A stretch of 64,000 nt of DNA from Paracoccaceae bacterium (lineage in GTDB: Bacteria > Pseudomonadota > Alphaproteobacteria > Rhodobacterales > Rhodobacteraceae). The stretch covers positions 2,049,001 through 2,113,000 of the forward strand of contig OY282431.1 of assembly GCA_958296035.1 (NCBI GenBank), written 5' to 3'. A model generated the notes under the pieces. That model saw nothing but the letters and a program-made list of their open reading frames with translations, searched no databases and had not been told where the DNA came from. A program made the translations under genes and the position numbers. Shown in pieces: positions 27,801 through 35,604 of the stretch; the first letter of the stretch is position 1, and the number at the start of each line of letters is the position of its first letter.

Positions 27801-28071
27801 GTGCATCGGAAACTGTCAGGGCTGGAACATGCAGTCCTGGTCGGAAAGTCTGGTCATCAATATCGAATTTAACCGACTCCAACTCTACAACCAGGCCATC
27901 TGCTGTATCGGCAATGCGCTGACGCAAGGCGTTCTCGACCCAATTGGGAGCGGAAATCGGCTGCCACTTGATGAGGAGGAGGAATGCCAGAAGGACTGTT
28001 GCCGCGAGCATCGCAATGGCGACAAGTGCGCGAAGCACTCTCGCCATCATATGTGCCATTCTGAGTTGCAT
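24847..28071 (-). CDS. AsmA-like / YhdP-type envelope protein
   Basis: Large protein (1074 residues) with one N-terminal membrane anchor (about 10-35, VLRALVAIAMLAATVLLAFLLLI) and a long periplasmic part rich in beta-strand repeats. The C-terminal region with LRISDVIVSDLPFLGRLLGYFSITGLVEALINQGFSFEDI and DVAGTISPLFLLSRSL matches the AsmA-like C-terminal domain of alphaproteobacterial DUF3971/YhdP proteins. In E. coli, YhdP, TamB and YdbH bridge the envelope to move phospholipids to the outer membrane; by family it probably does the same. Ends VLLPGRLNKLN. It stands alone, minus strand, upstream of queA by 200 bases. Confidence 0.8.
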   Translation of the reverse strand: MQLRMAHMMARVLRALVAIAMLAATVLLAFLLLIKWQPISAPNWVENALRQRIADTADGLVVELESVKFDIDDQTFRPGLHVPALTVSDAQASWSVEGRNMLIAFDLGGLFRGNLKPAVVRSDEFDVQITQSMPAPADTDSAGESRDSPSLPYAELLRSLDADLLASLDQLEFTRFRLDLERIAPNSRLTAEGDLRMFRDSDRRTTSSDLQIRHDDQVLASLALQIDDEDGSSESYVNLEGSTSEFRQVLQAMGTEIGFLGPDVLAVVTLSFPVSEGGNIDMVALDVRLSAASLGQGYLENPIYVEDAVLQATYWRSSGQLEIGTLELDADELALRGNATLQMTDGFASGSVMIHRASGAMPDLGILAMEPLVMSAELGFDFTSGILEVDNFRLDRAESSLDWKVSLGTQRGAEFLELQVGAGNMTIGEFISGLPEKMVISYPAHYADLLSDAQVIRLIGSLRFEPDSTPQRFLTVVFADLDLTYLEGMAPLQDMGGRIQLRGDHISMQLSSGILQVDEAGAIDLTGSTIRILNLAAEVPLLDASLKIDTDLQLLLEFLDQEPLGLTTEAGIEKSMFSARVDGTVKLEVPFRPDASLRDVRFQASGKGTEIVSSPIFRSHVLQASELAVDVSSDGIEISGGANFGPLPVELRWKQSFSAEAYQSSTVTGTFELSQDALHRLGIDLPQDTLVGAAPAEYLVRLNANQPAVLSVSANIEQLALKVPLLDWTKTKGSSGQVQVEGEIGNELKIDRLQIVSEQFDVEASIAFDQSGVLRGVEIPSATFGDLYGGPIRMELSADGDVSSIHLLGALDFRQFNLASQGSTVTRGLASPLDLNIRQVVLTPYILASDVEVELGREDDILARALVTINLGPRPEITMVETAEGYLVRLVANDASELVKAIGASNQLIGGELDLTVRLDHSLAPTGGTLRISDVIVSDLPFLGRLLGYFSITGLVEALINQGFSFEDIVAEFSIEDDILTIINSSAIGTTLGIAMSGTYNLVSTEVDVAGTISPLFLLSRSLDATLQVNKIVEAEEGEGLGAVGFRISGTSENYETSISPLTVLLPGRLNKLN

Positions 28072-28484
28072 GTCTCACGCTTCGGCAATGTCAACGCCAG
28101 AGAGCTAACCGACCTTGATGACATCAAGGAAATCTGTTCGCCTAGGCTTGAGGTGACGACCGATTGTCGACGTGGCGATAACCGCAATCTGATTTTCCAA
28201 GTCTTCCCTTAGAGTAGACCGGACCGCTGGACACTTGCGGAAAACCTGCTTTCGGCCACGCAGGTCCGGCTACAATTTAACCGGTGCATTGTCAATGCAG
28301 CAAGGCATTCTGCTCGGCACGGATCTCGGCAAGCTGCGGATTGCATTTTGGACATATGTCGTCCTGGCATTCACTGGGAGCGGACTCATTACGGCTCGCA
28401 AATTAACTGAACCGCAATTGCGCAGAGAAAAATCATCGCAAATCCTCAACGAGGCAGAGCCGCAGAAACTGAACAGGGGCAAGT
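28072..28484. other. Intergenic, nothing recognised
   Basis: About 410 bases between the AsmA-like gene and the DGQHR remnant. Short frames on both strands without similarity. Confidence 0.35.
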
Positions 28485-28900
28485 ATGACTGTGTTGTTGA
28501 ATGTGCTGAGGGTCTCACAACCGATTGGAGAATTCTACATTGGGTCATATGGACTGCCGCCAATTGCTGGCAATCGTTCGGACCGATGTCCGCAGGTTTT
28601 CGGGGGGGGGTCAAGAGACAAGCCAATGACTGTCGATGGTATTCAACGTGAGTTGTCCAGGTTCAGAGTGAAAGATCTCAAGGAATACGTAAACCTGGCC
28701 TACGCTACATTTCCCACATCCGTCATTCTGGCCCTTGAACACCGCTGTGTCGAGCTTGAAGAGATCAGCGATGTCAGCGGTTTCCATTGCCTTGGGATCA
28801 AGCCATATGTTGGGTGCGAAGAGGAGGACGGCCCAATCGAGTTGGAGGCAACGGCATCGCTCCACTGCCGCTTCGCAATTCGGCACCAAAATGTGTTCCT
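28485..28900 (+). pseudogene. DGQHR-domain (DndB-like) gene, N-terminal remnant
   Basis: The plus frame from the ATG at 28485 (AGGGG five bases upstream) reads LNVLRVSQPIGEFYIGS, then DGIQRELSRFRVKDLKEYVN, then ATFPTSVILALEHRCVEL and IKPYVGCEEEDGPIELEATASL. This is the run of motifs that precedes the DGQHR motif in DGQHR/DndB-like proteins (Q.IGEFYIG, GIQR.LS..RV.EI..YVN, ATFPTSIILA, I.LE..A). After ELEATASL the frame loses similarity and the expected DGQHR is not readable in frame; nearby bases GGAGGCAACGGCATCGC look like a scrambled version. The frame stays open to 29429 but the rest is low-complexity. A run of nine G lies inside. No dnd genes are nearby. Based on remembered family motifs, not a search. 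Confidence 0.5.
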
Positions 28901-29557
28901 CACGCACTCTCTCATTCGACGGCAGACGATAGGCCGGCTATTGCTCCACCATGCCCATCCCTCCAGGACGGCACCTGATGCGGCCGTTGGGATAGCTGCT
29001 GCACCCATGCTCCCGCTCAGCCTACTCGCCCTCGCAGTACAAGAGACCATAATGCCCCAAATACTCACTCCGGCTCGTTACACCAGGCCACCAGCGGCTT
29101 CAGCCACACCGCGCGCCTGCCATCCGAGTGCTGACCTGAACATCTCTGTCCGCAGCACCGCCAGCCGACGGCCCGATTACTCAGCCCTGAGCAACTGGGA
29201 GCCGTCAAACTGCAGGCCTGCAATTGACCGTTCGGAAACCGCGGCCCACACTTCCAGTCGAGGCCAGGTCAACGATTTCATTTGGGCAAGTGAGGCACAG
29301 GAAGGGCAGAACCGTAGACCCGCCCTTTGCAATCCTGGGCGCCGGCCAATCAGACGACGATGGAGGCAGCAACACGGCAAGCTACTCTTGGCAACAATTT
29401 GTGGACTTGGTTGTGTTGTGCTAATCTAGACCGACGGAGACAGGCTTGAGAAGCAACCTTAATTGCCGGTAGCTAATAACATGCACGGCACAGCAGTGAC
29501 CAAATCGGTTGTATCAACCCATCGTCCATCCGATTCTAACCACGGGAACCATGAGGA
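28901..29557. other. Downstream part of the decayed region
   Basis: About 650 bases before bactofilin. One plus frame continues from the DGQHR remnant but its composition (Arg/Ser/Ala/Pro-rich) looks like noise. The bactofilin promoter should lie in the last 100 bases. Confidence 0.35.
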
Positions 29558-30103
29558 ATGTTTAAGTACAAGGGTCGAAACTCGCCTGAAAATGAATCTG
29601 TAAAGGAGCCGGAACCGATGCAAGATGTTGTCTCGAAGACACGAAATCTGACTGCGAACCCACCTCAGCAGCGACACGGAGGATCTGCGCCGGCGTCTCA
29701 AATCTCCAAGGACCTGCACATAAAGGGAAACATGAGCACGTCGAATGACATAATAGTGCACGGGCGGATTGAAGGCGATGTACAGGCGCGTGTACTGACG
29801 GTAGGTGAGACCGCCAATCTGGTTGGTCACATCAGGGCTGATGAGGTCATACTGAATGGCCGCGTGGCTGGCGAAGTGCGCGGCAAGAAAGTTCGGCTGA
29901 ACAAATCGGCGCGGGTCGAAGGCGACATTATTCACGGAACCATCTCGATTGAGGCCGGAGCCTATTTCGAGGGCTCTGTCAAGCGCGCCGAGGACCCGAT
30001 TGGCAACCGCAAGGTCGCCCAGCAATCAGCACCGAAACCGGTGCGACCGGCCGGTGGACCTCCCCAGGCACGTCCGTCGGTCGCTCCAAAACGACAATCC
30101 TGA
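29558..30103 (+). CDS. Bactofilin (polymer-forming cytoskeletal protein)
   Basis: Cytoskeletal protein that polymerises without nucleotide and localises cell-wall or envelope functions. 181 residues. A disordered charged N-terminus (to about 50) is followed by the right-handed beta-helix core: DLHIKGNMSTSNDIIVHGRIEGDVQARVLTVGETANLVGHIRADEVILNGRVAGEVRGKKVRLNKSARVEGDIIHGTISIEAGAYFEGSV, with the six-residue hydrophobic periodicity of DUF583; it ends in a Pro/Arg-rich tail. Single-gene unit, convergent with prfB. Confidence 0.93.
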   Translation: MFKYKGRNSPENESVKEPEPMQDVVSKTRNLTANPPQQRHGGSAPASQISKDLHIKGNMSTSNDIIVHGRIEGDVQARVLTVGETANLVGHIRADEVILNGRVAGEVRGKKVRLNKSARVEGDIIHGTISIEAGAYFEGSVKRAEDPIGNRKVAQQSAPKPVRPAGGPPQARPSVAPKRQS

Positions 30104-30221
30104 CACAAGCCGCGAAGCAGATAATCCGGGGCGACTAGCTGTCACAAGCCGTGGACCCTGCCGCTAGGGGGAAGTTTCGCGAGGCAATGTGCCCATGCCA
30201 ACCGGGCGGCCTTGTAGTCTC

Positions 30222-31364
30222 TTAGCCGTCCTGGTGGTGGAATCCACCGGTTGCTTCGGCTCGCGACATTCCGACAACGCCCTTGGCAAGAGCCTCCGAC
30301 ATGAACTTGTCGATCTCGCCGTTCAGGACACCTTGCGTATTCGAAGTCTGGTATCGCGTTCTCAGATCCTTCACCATCTGGTAGGGCGCGAGCACGTAGC
30401 TCCTGATCTGATTGCCCCATCCCGCATCGCCCTTGTTGCGATGTGCCTCGCGAATGACTTCGGACCGCTTTTCCATCTCTAGCTCGTAGAGCTTGGACTT
30501 CAACGCCTGCAGGCACAGATTCCGGTTGTGGTGTTGCGACTTCAGCGAGGACGTAACCACAATGCCCGTTGGCAGATGGGTCATGCGTACAGCAGAGTCA
30601 GTCTTGTTGACATGCTGTCCGCCCGCACCTGCGGCACGAAAGGTATCCACCCGGAGTTCCGACGGACTGACCTCGATCTTGATATTGTCGTCAATGACCG
30701 GTGTCACCGACACGGTACTGAAAGAGGTATGGCGCTTGGCAGAATTGTCAAAAGGAGAAATCCGAACCAGCCTGTGGACGCCAGCCTCGGTCTTGAGCCA
30801 GCCATAGGCATTCTTCCCCACGACCTTCAGGGACTTCGCCTTCAACCCGGCTTCGGCATCGCGGTTCTCGTGTATTGTCTCCAGTTCGTAACCGTGCCTT
30901 GAGGCCCACCGTTCATACATGCGAACAAGCATCAGGACCCAGTCACAGGATTCTGTGCCACCGGCACCTGCCTTGATTTCGAGAAACGCATCGTTGCGAT
31001 CAGCCTCGCCGCTCAGCAGTATTTCTGCAGCCAGCTTGCCGGCCTGTCTGACAAGACCTGCTATCGCGACCTCGCCTTCCAGGATCAGCTCCTCTTCGTC
31101 CTCCGCCTCACCCAACTCTATAAGCTCAAGATTGTCGTCAAATTCTGCCTTGAGATTATCGTAGGCGGCAACCTCGTCGACAAGGTACTGCAGATCTTGC
31201 ATGACCTTGCGTGCTGTTTCCGGGTGGTCCCACAGGTCTGGGGCCTGGGCACGTTCCCTGAGGGCTGTAAGGCGTGGGCCGGCGGAGGCACGATCAATTC
31301 GCTCGTGTACGAGTTCGAGCGCTCGCTCAATCGACTTAACGTCTGCCCAGGTTTCGGATTTCAT
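30222..31364 (-). CDS. prfB: Peptide chain release factor 2
   Basis: Releases nascent chains at UGA and UAA. 380 residues. The stop-codon recognition motif SPF is seen in RISPFDNSAKRH, as in RF2, and the catalytic GGQ in GAGGQHVNKTDSAVRMTHLPTGI. The reading frame is continuous from MKSETWADVKSIERALE through APDLWDHPETARKVMQ: the autoregulatory +1 frameshift found in E. coli and many other bacteria is absent, as expected in alphaproteobacteria. It lies downstream of the PBP1A gene on the same strand, a common order in this class, here interrupted by an insertion-sequence remnant. Confidence 0.97.
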   Translation of the reverse strand: MKSETWADVKSIERALELVHERIDRASAGPRLTALRERAQAPDLWDHPETARKVMQDLQYLVDEVAAYDNLKAEFDDNLELIELGEAEDEEELILEGEVAIAGLVRQAGKLAAEILLSGEADRNDAFLEIKAGAGGTESCDWVLMLVRMYERWASRHGYELETIHENRDAEAGLKAKSLKVVGKNAYGWLKTEAGVHRLVRISPFDNSAKRHTSFSTVSVTPVIDDNIKIEVSPSELRVDTFRAAGAGGQHVNKTDSAVRMTHLPTGIVVTSSLKSQHHNRNLCLQALKSKLYELEMEKRSEVIREAHRNKGDAGWGNQIRSYVLAPYQMVKDLRTRYQTSNTQGVLNGEIDKFMSEALAKGVVGMSRAEATGGFHHQDG

Positions 31365-31769
31365 GGCTTGTCTCTGATAATGTGCACGTGCCGATGAGGC
31401 AAAGGACAGATAATTTGGGTGTTGCGTGCAATCAAGGCCTGGTGCCTGTCACGTGGTGTTGTGTCCACCTTGAAACGAGTCCATTTTCTCTGGATTGTGA
31501 TTCACTGTCTCCCGGTTTCCATCGCACAGTCTTGGAAAGGGAGCAAAGCCACAATGGCCAGGAGCACGAGACCCAAGAGCAAGCTTGCCGACCAAGACCG
31601 CACAGTGTTGTATCTCACATTGTTCCATCCCGCTAGAAGGAATCCTGGCGAAATATTTTGAGGCCGATTCAGCGGGAATCTGATATGGTACGTCAGGGAA
31701 GAGGAACCTGGAGGCCGGCATTGTCCTGTTTCCGAGGTCTTCGCTTGCCACCAGACGGTGCGGGCCCCG
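31365..31769. other. Intergenic upstream of prfB, nothing recognised
   Basis: About 400 bases between prfB and the IS630 remnant. Frames present on both strands are without similarity. Confidence 0.35.
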
Positions 31770-32105
31770 GCAAGGAAACCGGGCCTGGTCGCCTCGACCG
31801 TGCACAACATCGTGAAGCGCCACCGCCGCAAGCCGCATAGGGTGAAGACATTCAAGGTCTCTCGTGATCCCCGGTGTGAAGCAAGACGCCGTGACCTTGT
31901 CGGCGTCTCTGTCGACCCGCCCGACCATGCCATCCTCCTCCCGTTGGATGAAAGGACCCAGGCGCCGGCACGGACGCCGACGCCGATGAAACCCGGACAG
32001 GCCGAGACACGAAGCCATGATGACAGGCGCAACGGCCAGGCGTGCATGGCGGCGATCGAGGGAGACATCAAGCCCCACAACGGGCACCACGCCCACCCGT
32101 TCCGG
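31770..32105 (+). pseudogene. IS630-family transposase fragment
   Basis: The plus frame contains STVHNIVKRHRRKPHRVKTFKVSRDPR, then LVGVSVDPPDHAILLPLDERTQ and PMKPGQAETRSHDDRRNG. These match in order the central IS630 transposase segment (helix-turn-helix end with KPH.V.TFK.SRDP, then DV.GLY..PP..A.VL..DEK.QIQALDRTQP.LP.KPG). The first catalytic Asp region is present (LPLDERT), with a deletion after it where QIQALDRTQPGLP should be; the later parts with the other acidic residues are lost. No terminal repeats were found. Confidence 0.7.
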
Positions 32106-32153
32106 TTGAGCAGCAAGCCTGCGGCACTCGTCGCATCGTGGAAAGTCAGACCA

Positions 32154-34784
32154 CTAGTACAGTCCACCGGCGGTCAAGGAACCAAAGGAGCCCGTTTCCT
32201 GGTCATCGCCTGCATCCTGGGCTCCCTCCGGATCTTGCCCTACCCGACTTGCACTTGCAGTGCTCTCTTCCCTCGGATCATGTATAGGGATATCCGAAGA
32301 CATTGGGAAACCACCTGAAATTATGCGCAGTTTTCCGGGTTCCGGTTCAGTACCAGCACGAAAGAACTCCCGAACTATTCCATCGAAATCTTCGTTGTCG
32401 GGCACCTTCACGGGCTCTCCGGTCAGCCTGTCGATAGCAACAAAATCACCACCCTCGGGAATCCGGAACTTGGCTGCCCCATAGTAGCGGCTGGCTTCCT
32501 TGATGAAAGTATTGAACACCGGTCCACACAATCTGGATCCTGTAGCCCTTCGGCCGAGCGGCTTCGGCAAATCATACCCGACGTAGCAGCCTGCGACGAT
32601 TTCCGAGGTGTATCCGACAAACCAGGCATCCTTGGACTCATTTGTCGTTCCAGTCTTGCCGGCGACCGCAAAGTCGGCATCCACCACACTACTGGCAGTT
32701 CCATTTTCGACCACCCCCTGCAGCATGGAAGTAATCTGATAAGCTGTTATCTCGTCGATGATTTGAGGCCTGTCTGACAAAATGTAGGGCACGATGCCGG
32801 GCGGCAGATTCAGGTTGGAGCAGCTCATGCAAAGCCGCTTATCATGACGGTAGATCGTCTTTCCCCGGCGGTCCTGCACGCGGTCGACAAGCGTCGGCTC
32901 GACCAACTGGCCACCATTGGCAAACATTGCGTATGCAACTGCAAGTTTGAGCAGGGTTGTTTCCTGTGCACCCAGGACATTGGCAATGACCTGGTCCATT
33001 GAATCATACAGTCCAACGCGTTCGGCGTACTCTGCGACAAGATCGATGCCAACATCATTGGCAAGTCGAATTGTCATTAGATTGCGTGAATACTCAAGGC
33101 CGGTCCTCAAGGGTACGGGGCCATAGAATTTCTTTGAGAAGTTCTGGGGTTGCCAGACTCCGTCGTGAGTCTCGATTTCAATCGGCGCATCGATCAGAAT
33201 GCTGGCCGGGGTGTAGCCGGAGTCGAGCGCTGTTGCATAGACGATGGGCTTGAACGCCGACCCGGGTTGCCGGTTGGCCTGCGTGGCGCGGTTGAAAACA
33301 GAGTGCTGGTAGGAAACACCTCCCTGCATGGCCAGCACACGCGCCGTATTCACGTCCATGGCAACAAATGCGCCCTCAACCTCGGGAATCTGTTGCAATT
33401 CCCAGGATGGCGCATCGCCTTCCACCGCAACCCTGGAGACATGGACGACTTCGCCCACGCTGAGCAGATCGCCTGCAGCAGCCTTGCGCCCCAGCGTCTT
33501 GCCCCGGAGTCGCTTTATCCAGTCGAGATTGGAATTCAGGATTTCACCAACCCTGGTGGCACCGTCTTCAATCAAGCCAATCCAGGCCCGCTCTCCGTCG
33601 AGATCCAGGACTATCGCCGGAATCCAGTTCTCTATGTCCCTGGCAATCGAAACCTCGGCCAGTGCCTTTTGCCATTCCGAGCGAGATTCCAGTTTGTCGA
33701 GCGGGATACGAATGCCGGTCCCGCGCCAGTCACCGAGGCTCCTGTCATACGCAACCAGCGACGTGCGCAATGCCTGGGTGGCAACTGACTGAAGGATCGG
33801 GTCGATGGTTGTGCTAACAATCAGCCCACCCTCGAAGAATTCTTCTGAACCGAATTCCTTTGACAGCTGTCGGCGTATTTCGTCAGTAAAGTAGCTTCGT
33901 GGCGGAATTGCAGCCCGATAGGATTCGTAGTGTCCACCAAATACCGACCTAAGCTCCCTGGCCATGGCTGCCTCTCCTTCGGCGGGCGACAGATAACCGT
34001 TGTCGACCATCTCCCGGATAACAAAATTCCGTCGCGTTTTGGCTCGCTGCTGATTGCGAACCGGATGATAGGTTGACGGTGCCTTGGGAATGGCGGCGAG
34101 GTAAGCTGCTTCCTCGATTTCAAGGTCTTCGAGCGGCTTGTTGAAATATGTCTGGGCAGCAGCGGTAACACCGTACGAATTCTGGCCTAGAAAAATCTCG
34201 TTCAGGTAGAGTTCGAGGATTTGATGCTTGTCGAGAAGACGTTCTAGTTTAACGGCAAGAATGACCTCCTTCATTTTGCGCTCGATGGAACGGTCTCCAC
34301 TTAGCAGGAAATTCTTGACCACCTGCTGCGTAATGGTTGATGCCCCTCGCAACTGTCCCTGTCGAAAGGCTTGAAGCACAGCCTTCATGATGCCGACAAG
34401 ATCATAACCGCGATGATCAAAATAGGATTTGTCCTCTGCTGATATAAACGCATTGACAACGAGCGGGGGGATGTCGTCGATGGCGGTAAACAGCCGACGC
34501 TGGTTTGCAAACTCGTCGATTACCCGACCATCACGTGATAATAGCCTGCTTATGACGGGAGGCTCGTATTGCTGGAGTTCACTGTAGCCGGGAAGGTCCC
34601 GAGCGAAAAGCCAGGATGTTGCAGCGATCGCGGCAAACAGAAAAAATATTGAGACGCACAGATAGCTGAAAACGCCGCTGCTGGCGACAGCAAGGAATGG
34701 GTGTCGTTTCCGCACTCCCGACGGACGTTCGCCGAGCCCTGCTTGCGGGGCATTAGCGATCTCATGTCTCGCAATGCGCATCAT
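32154..34784 (-). CDS. mrcA: Penicillin-binding protein 1A (bifunctional transglycosylase/transpeptidase)
   Basis: Class A PBP that polymerises and crosslinks peptidoglycan. 876 residues: cytoplasmic N-terminus, one membrane helix (about 36-60), then a GT51 transglycosylase with catalytic Glu117 in SAEDKSYFDHRG and RGASTITQQVVKN, an OB-like insert, and a transpeptidase with active Ser509 in GSAFKPIVY and KTGTTNE at 710. The inserts and overall length match alphaproteobacterial PBP1A. The C-terminal tail after GTEPEPGKLRI is variable and acidic. The start is ATGATG overlapping the stop of the ORF upstream; either ATG is possible. Confidence 0.96.
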   Translation of the reverse strand: MMRIARHEIANAPQAGLGERPSGVRKRHPFLAVASSGVFSYLCVSIFFLFAAIAATSWLFARDLPGYSELQQYEPPVISRLLSRDGRVIDEFANQRRLFTAIDDIPPLVVNAFISAEDKSYFDHRGYDLVGIMKAVLQAFRQGQLRGASTITQQVVKNFLLSGDRSIERKMKEVILAVKLERLLDKHQILELYLNEIFLGQNSYGVTAAAQTYFNKPLEDLEIEEAAYLAAIPKAPSTYHPVRNQQRAKTRRNFVIREMVDNGYLSPAEGEAAMARELRSVFGGHYESYRAAIPPRSYFTDEIRRQLSKEFGSEEFFEGGLIVSTTIDPILQSVATQALRTSLVAYDRSLGDWRGTGIRIPLDKLESRSEWQKALAEVSIARDIENWIPAIVLDLDGERAWIGLIEDGATRVGEILNSNLDWIKRLRGKTLGRKAAAGDLLSVGEVVHVSRVAVEGDAPSWELQQIPEVEGAFVAMDVNTARVLAMQGGVSYQHSVFNRATQANRQPGSAFKPIVYATALDSGYTPASILIDAPIEIETHDGVWQPQNFSKKFYGPVPLRTGLEYSRNLMTIRLANDVGIDLVAEYAERVGLYDSMDQVIANVLGAQETTLLKLAVAYAMFANGGQLVEPTLVDRVQDRRGKTIYRHDKRLCMSCSNLNLPPGIVPYILSDRPQIIDEITAYQITSMLQGVVENGTASSVVDADFAVAGKTGTTNESKDAWFVGYTSEIVAGCYVGYDLPKPLGRRATGSRLCGPVFNTFIKEASRYYGAAKFRIPEGGDFVAIDRLTGEPVKVPDNEDFDGIVREFFRAGTEPEPGKLRIISGGFPMSSDIPIHDPREESTASASRVGQDPEGAQDAGDDQETGSFGSLTAGGLY

Positions 34785-35230
34785 TGCTTCTCAAGAACTG
34801 ATCCATTTTCTGCCAGGACAGTATCCTGGTGGTTATGCGGGGTCTCTTGCCTGGATGGGTTGCAACCCTGGCTGATCCATCTTCGAATACGGTCCAGCCC
34901 AACTCCGGCACCATCCGCAATTTTCCCGGGAATTGCAGAGGTGGACCACAAAGGAGACTGCCTTAGCCGTTTTTCTGCCTGCGCAAAACACGCTTCTTTG
35001 ATGCGGCGTGCCATCACAGGCGACTGTGCAGCAAAGAACAGCCTTATATCGCAGCAAGGTGTCGCTGGGAACCACCTTGGAATTGCACAGATTCTGAACC
35101 CGCTGACGCTGACCGGAGCGTAACAAGAGTCACCTGTCGACGGCTTGACATTTTCATTGTTTGCATGTACAGCCTTCCACGTGCTGAGAACGCAGGAAAC
35201 GTGCGCGCAAAAAAGAATAAGGCACCGCAT
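34781..35230 (-). CDS. Unrecognised small ORF upstream of PBP1A, possibly secreted
   Basis: An open frame of 149 codons from the ATG at 35230 (open to a GTG at 35314) whose TGA overlaps the ATGATG start of the PBP1A gene. The N-terminus MRCLILFCAHVSCVLSTWKAVHA resembles a signal peptide, and eight further Cys follow, including GFRICAIP and ATPCCDI. I recognise no family. In many alphaproteobacteria this place, between rne and the PBP1A gene, is held by an N-acetylmuramoyl-alanine amidase gene; I see no amidase motifs here. The overlap favours a real coupled gene; the odd composition and weak ribosome site argue against it. Confidence 0.3.
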   Translation of the reverse strand: MRCLILFCAHVSCVLSTWKAVHANNENVKPSTGDSCYAPVSVSGFRICAIPRWFPATPCCDIRLFFAAQSPVMARRIKEACFAQAEKRLRQSPLWSTSAIPGKIADGAGVGLDRIRRWISQGCNPSRQETPHNHQDTVLAENGSVLEKQ

Positions 35231-35604
35231 CAAGAACTCTGATGCCGCGATGATTTCGATGGCGACTTGTTGTCCAGCCAGCGAGAAAAACTGAAACAGG
35301 CAAGTTCTTTCCACTACGCTACCTCTTGTCGCTCAGCACCGATTGAGTGCACGTCGCCGTGTTGCGGGGAATTGACCATGCAAATCACGAATATGTACAA
35401 GCTGTTGGGCGTTGTCGGAAAACCGACCCACATTCCCATACATGCACCGCGTCGCGTCGCTGAACACATGAATGAATCGGCCGCCTTCAAGGGATTGAGA
35501 CCAAAGAGCTCCCAATTCGGCGGCCTTAGTTATCGCAAGTTAAGCGGAGCAATGATGAACGCAATGACGCTGTTTACAATTAAGTGCGCCGCGGAAAGTT
35601 ATAA
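35231..35604. other. Upstream region of rne
   Basis: About 370 bases before the RNase E start. It should contain the rne promoter and a long leader. rne mRNAs in other bacteria are autoregulated through structured leaders, but I could not establish a specific structure here. Confidence 0.35.

Noticed and set aside
28485..29429. The whole 314-codon frame as an intact gene
   Set aside because: Only the first 130 or so codons match DGQHR-domain motifs; the remainder has the look of non-coding sequence that lacks stops.
30222..31364. Possible programmed frameshift in prfB
   Set aside because: The frame is continuous through the N-terminal region where the frameshift site would lie; no internal stop is present.
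31449..32096. Minus-strand frame of 215 codons
   Set aside because: It is the complement of the IS630 transposase remnant; the plus frame carries the family motifs.
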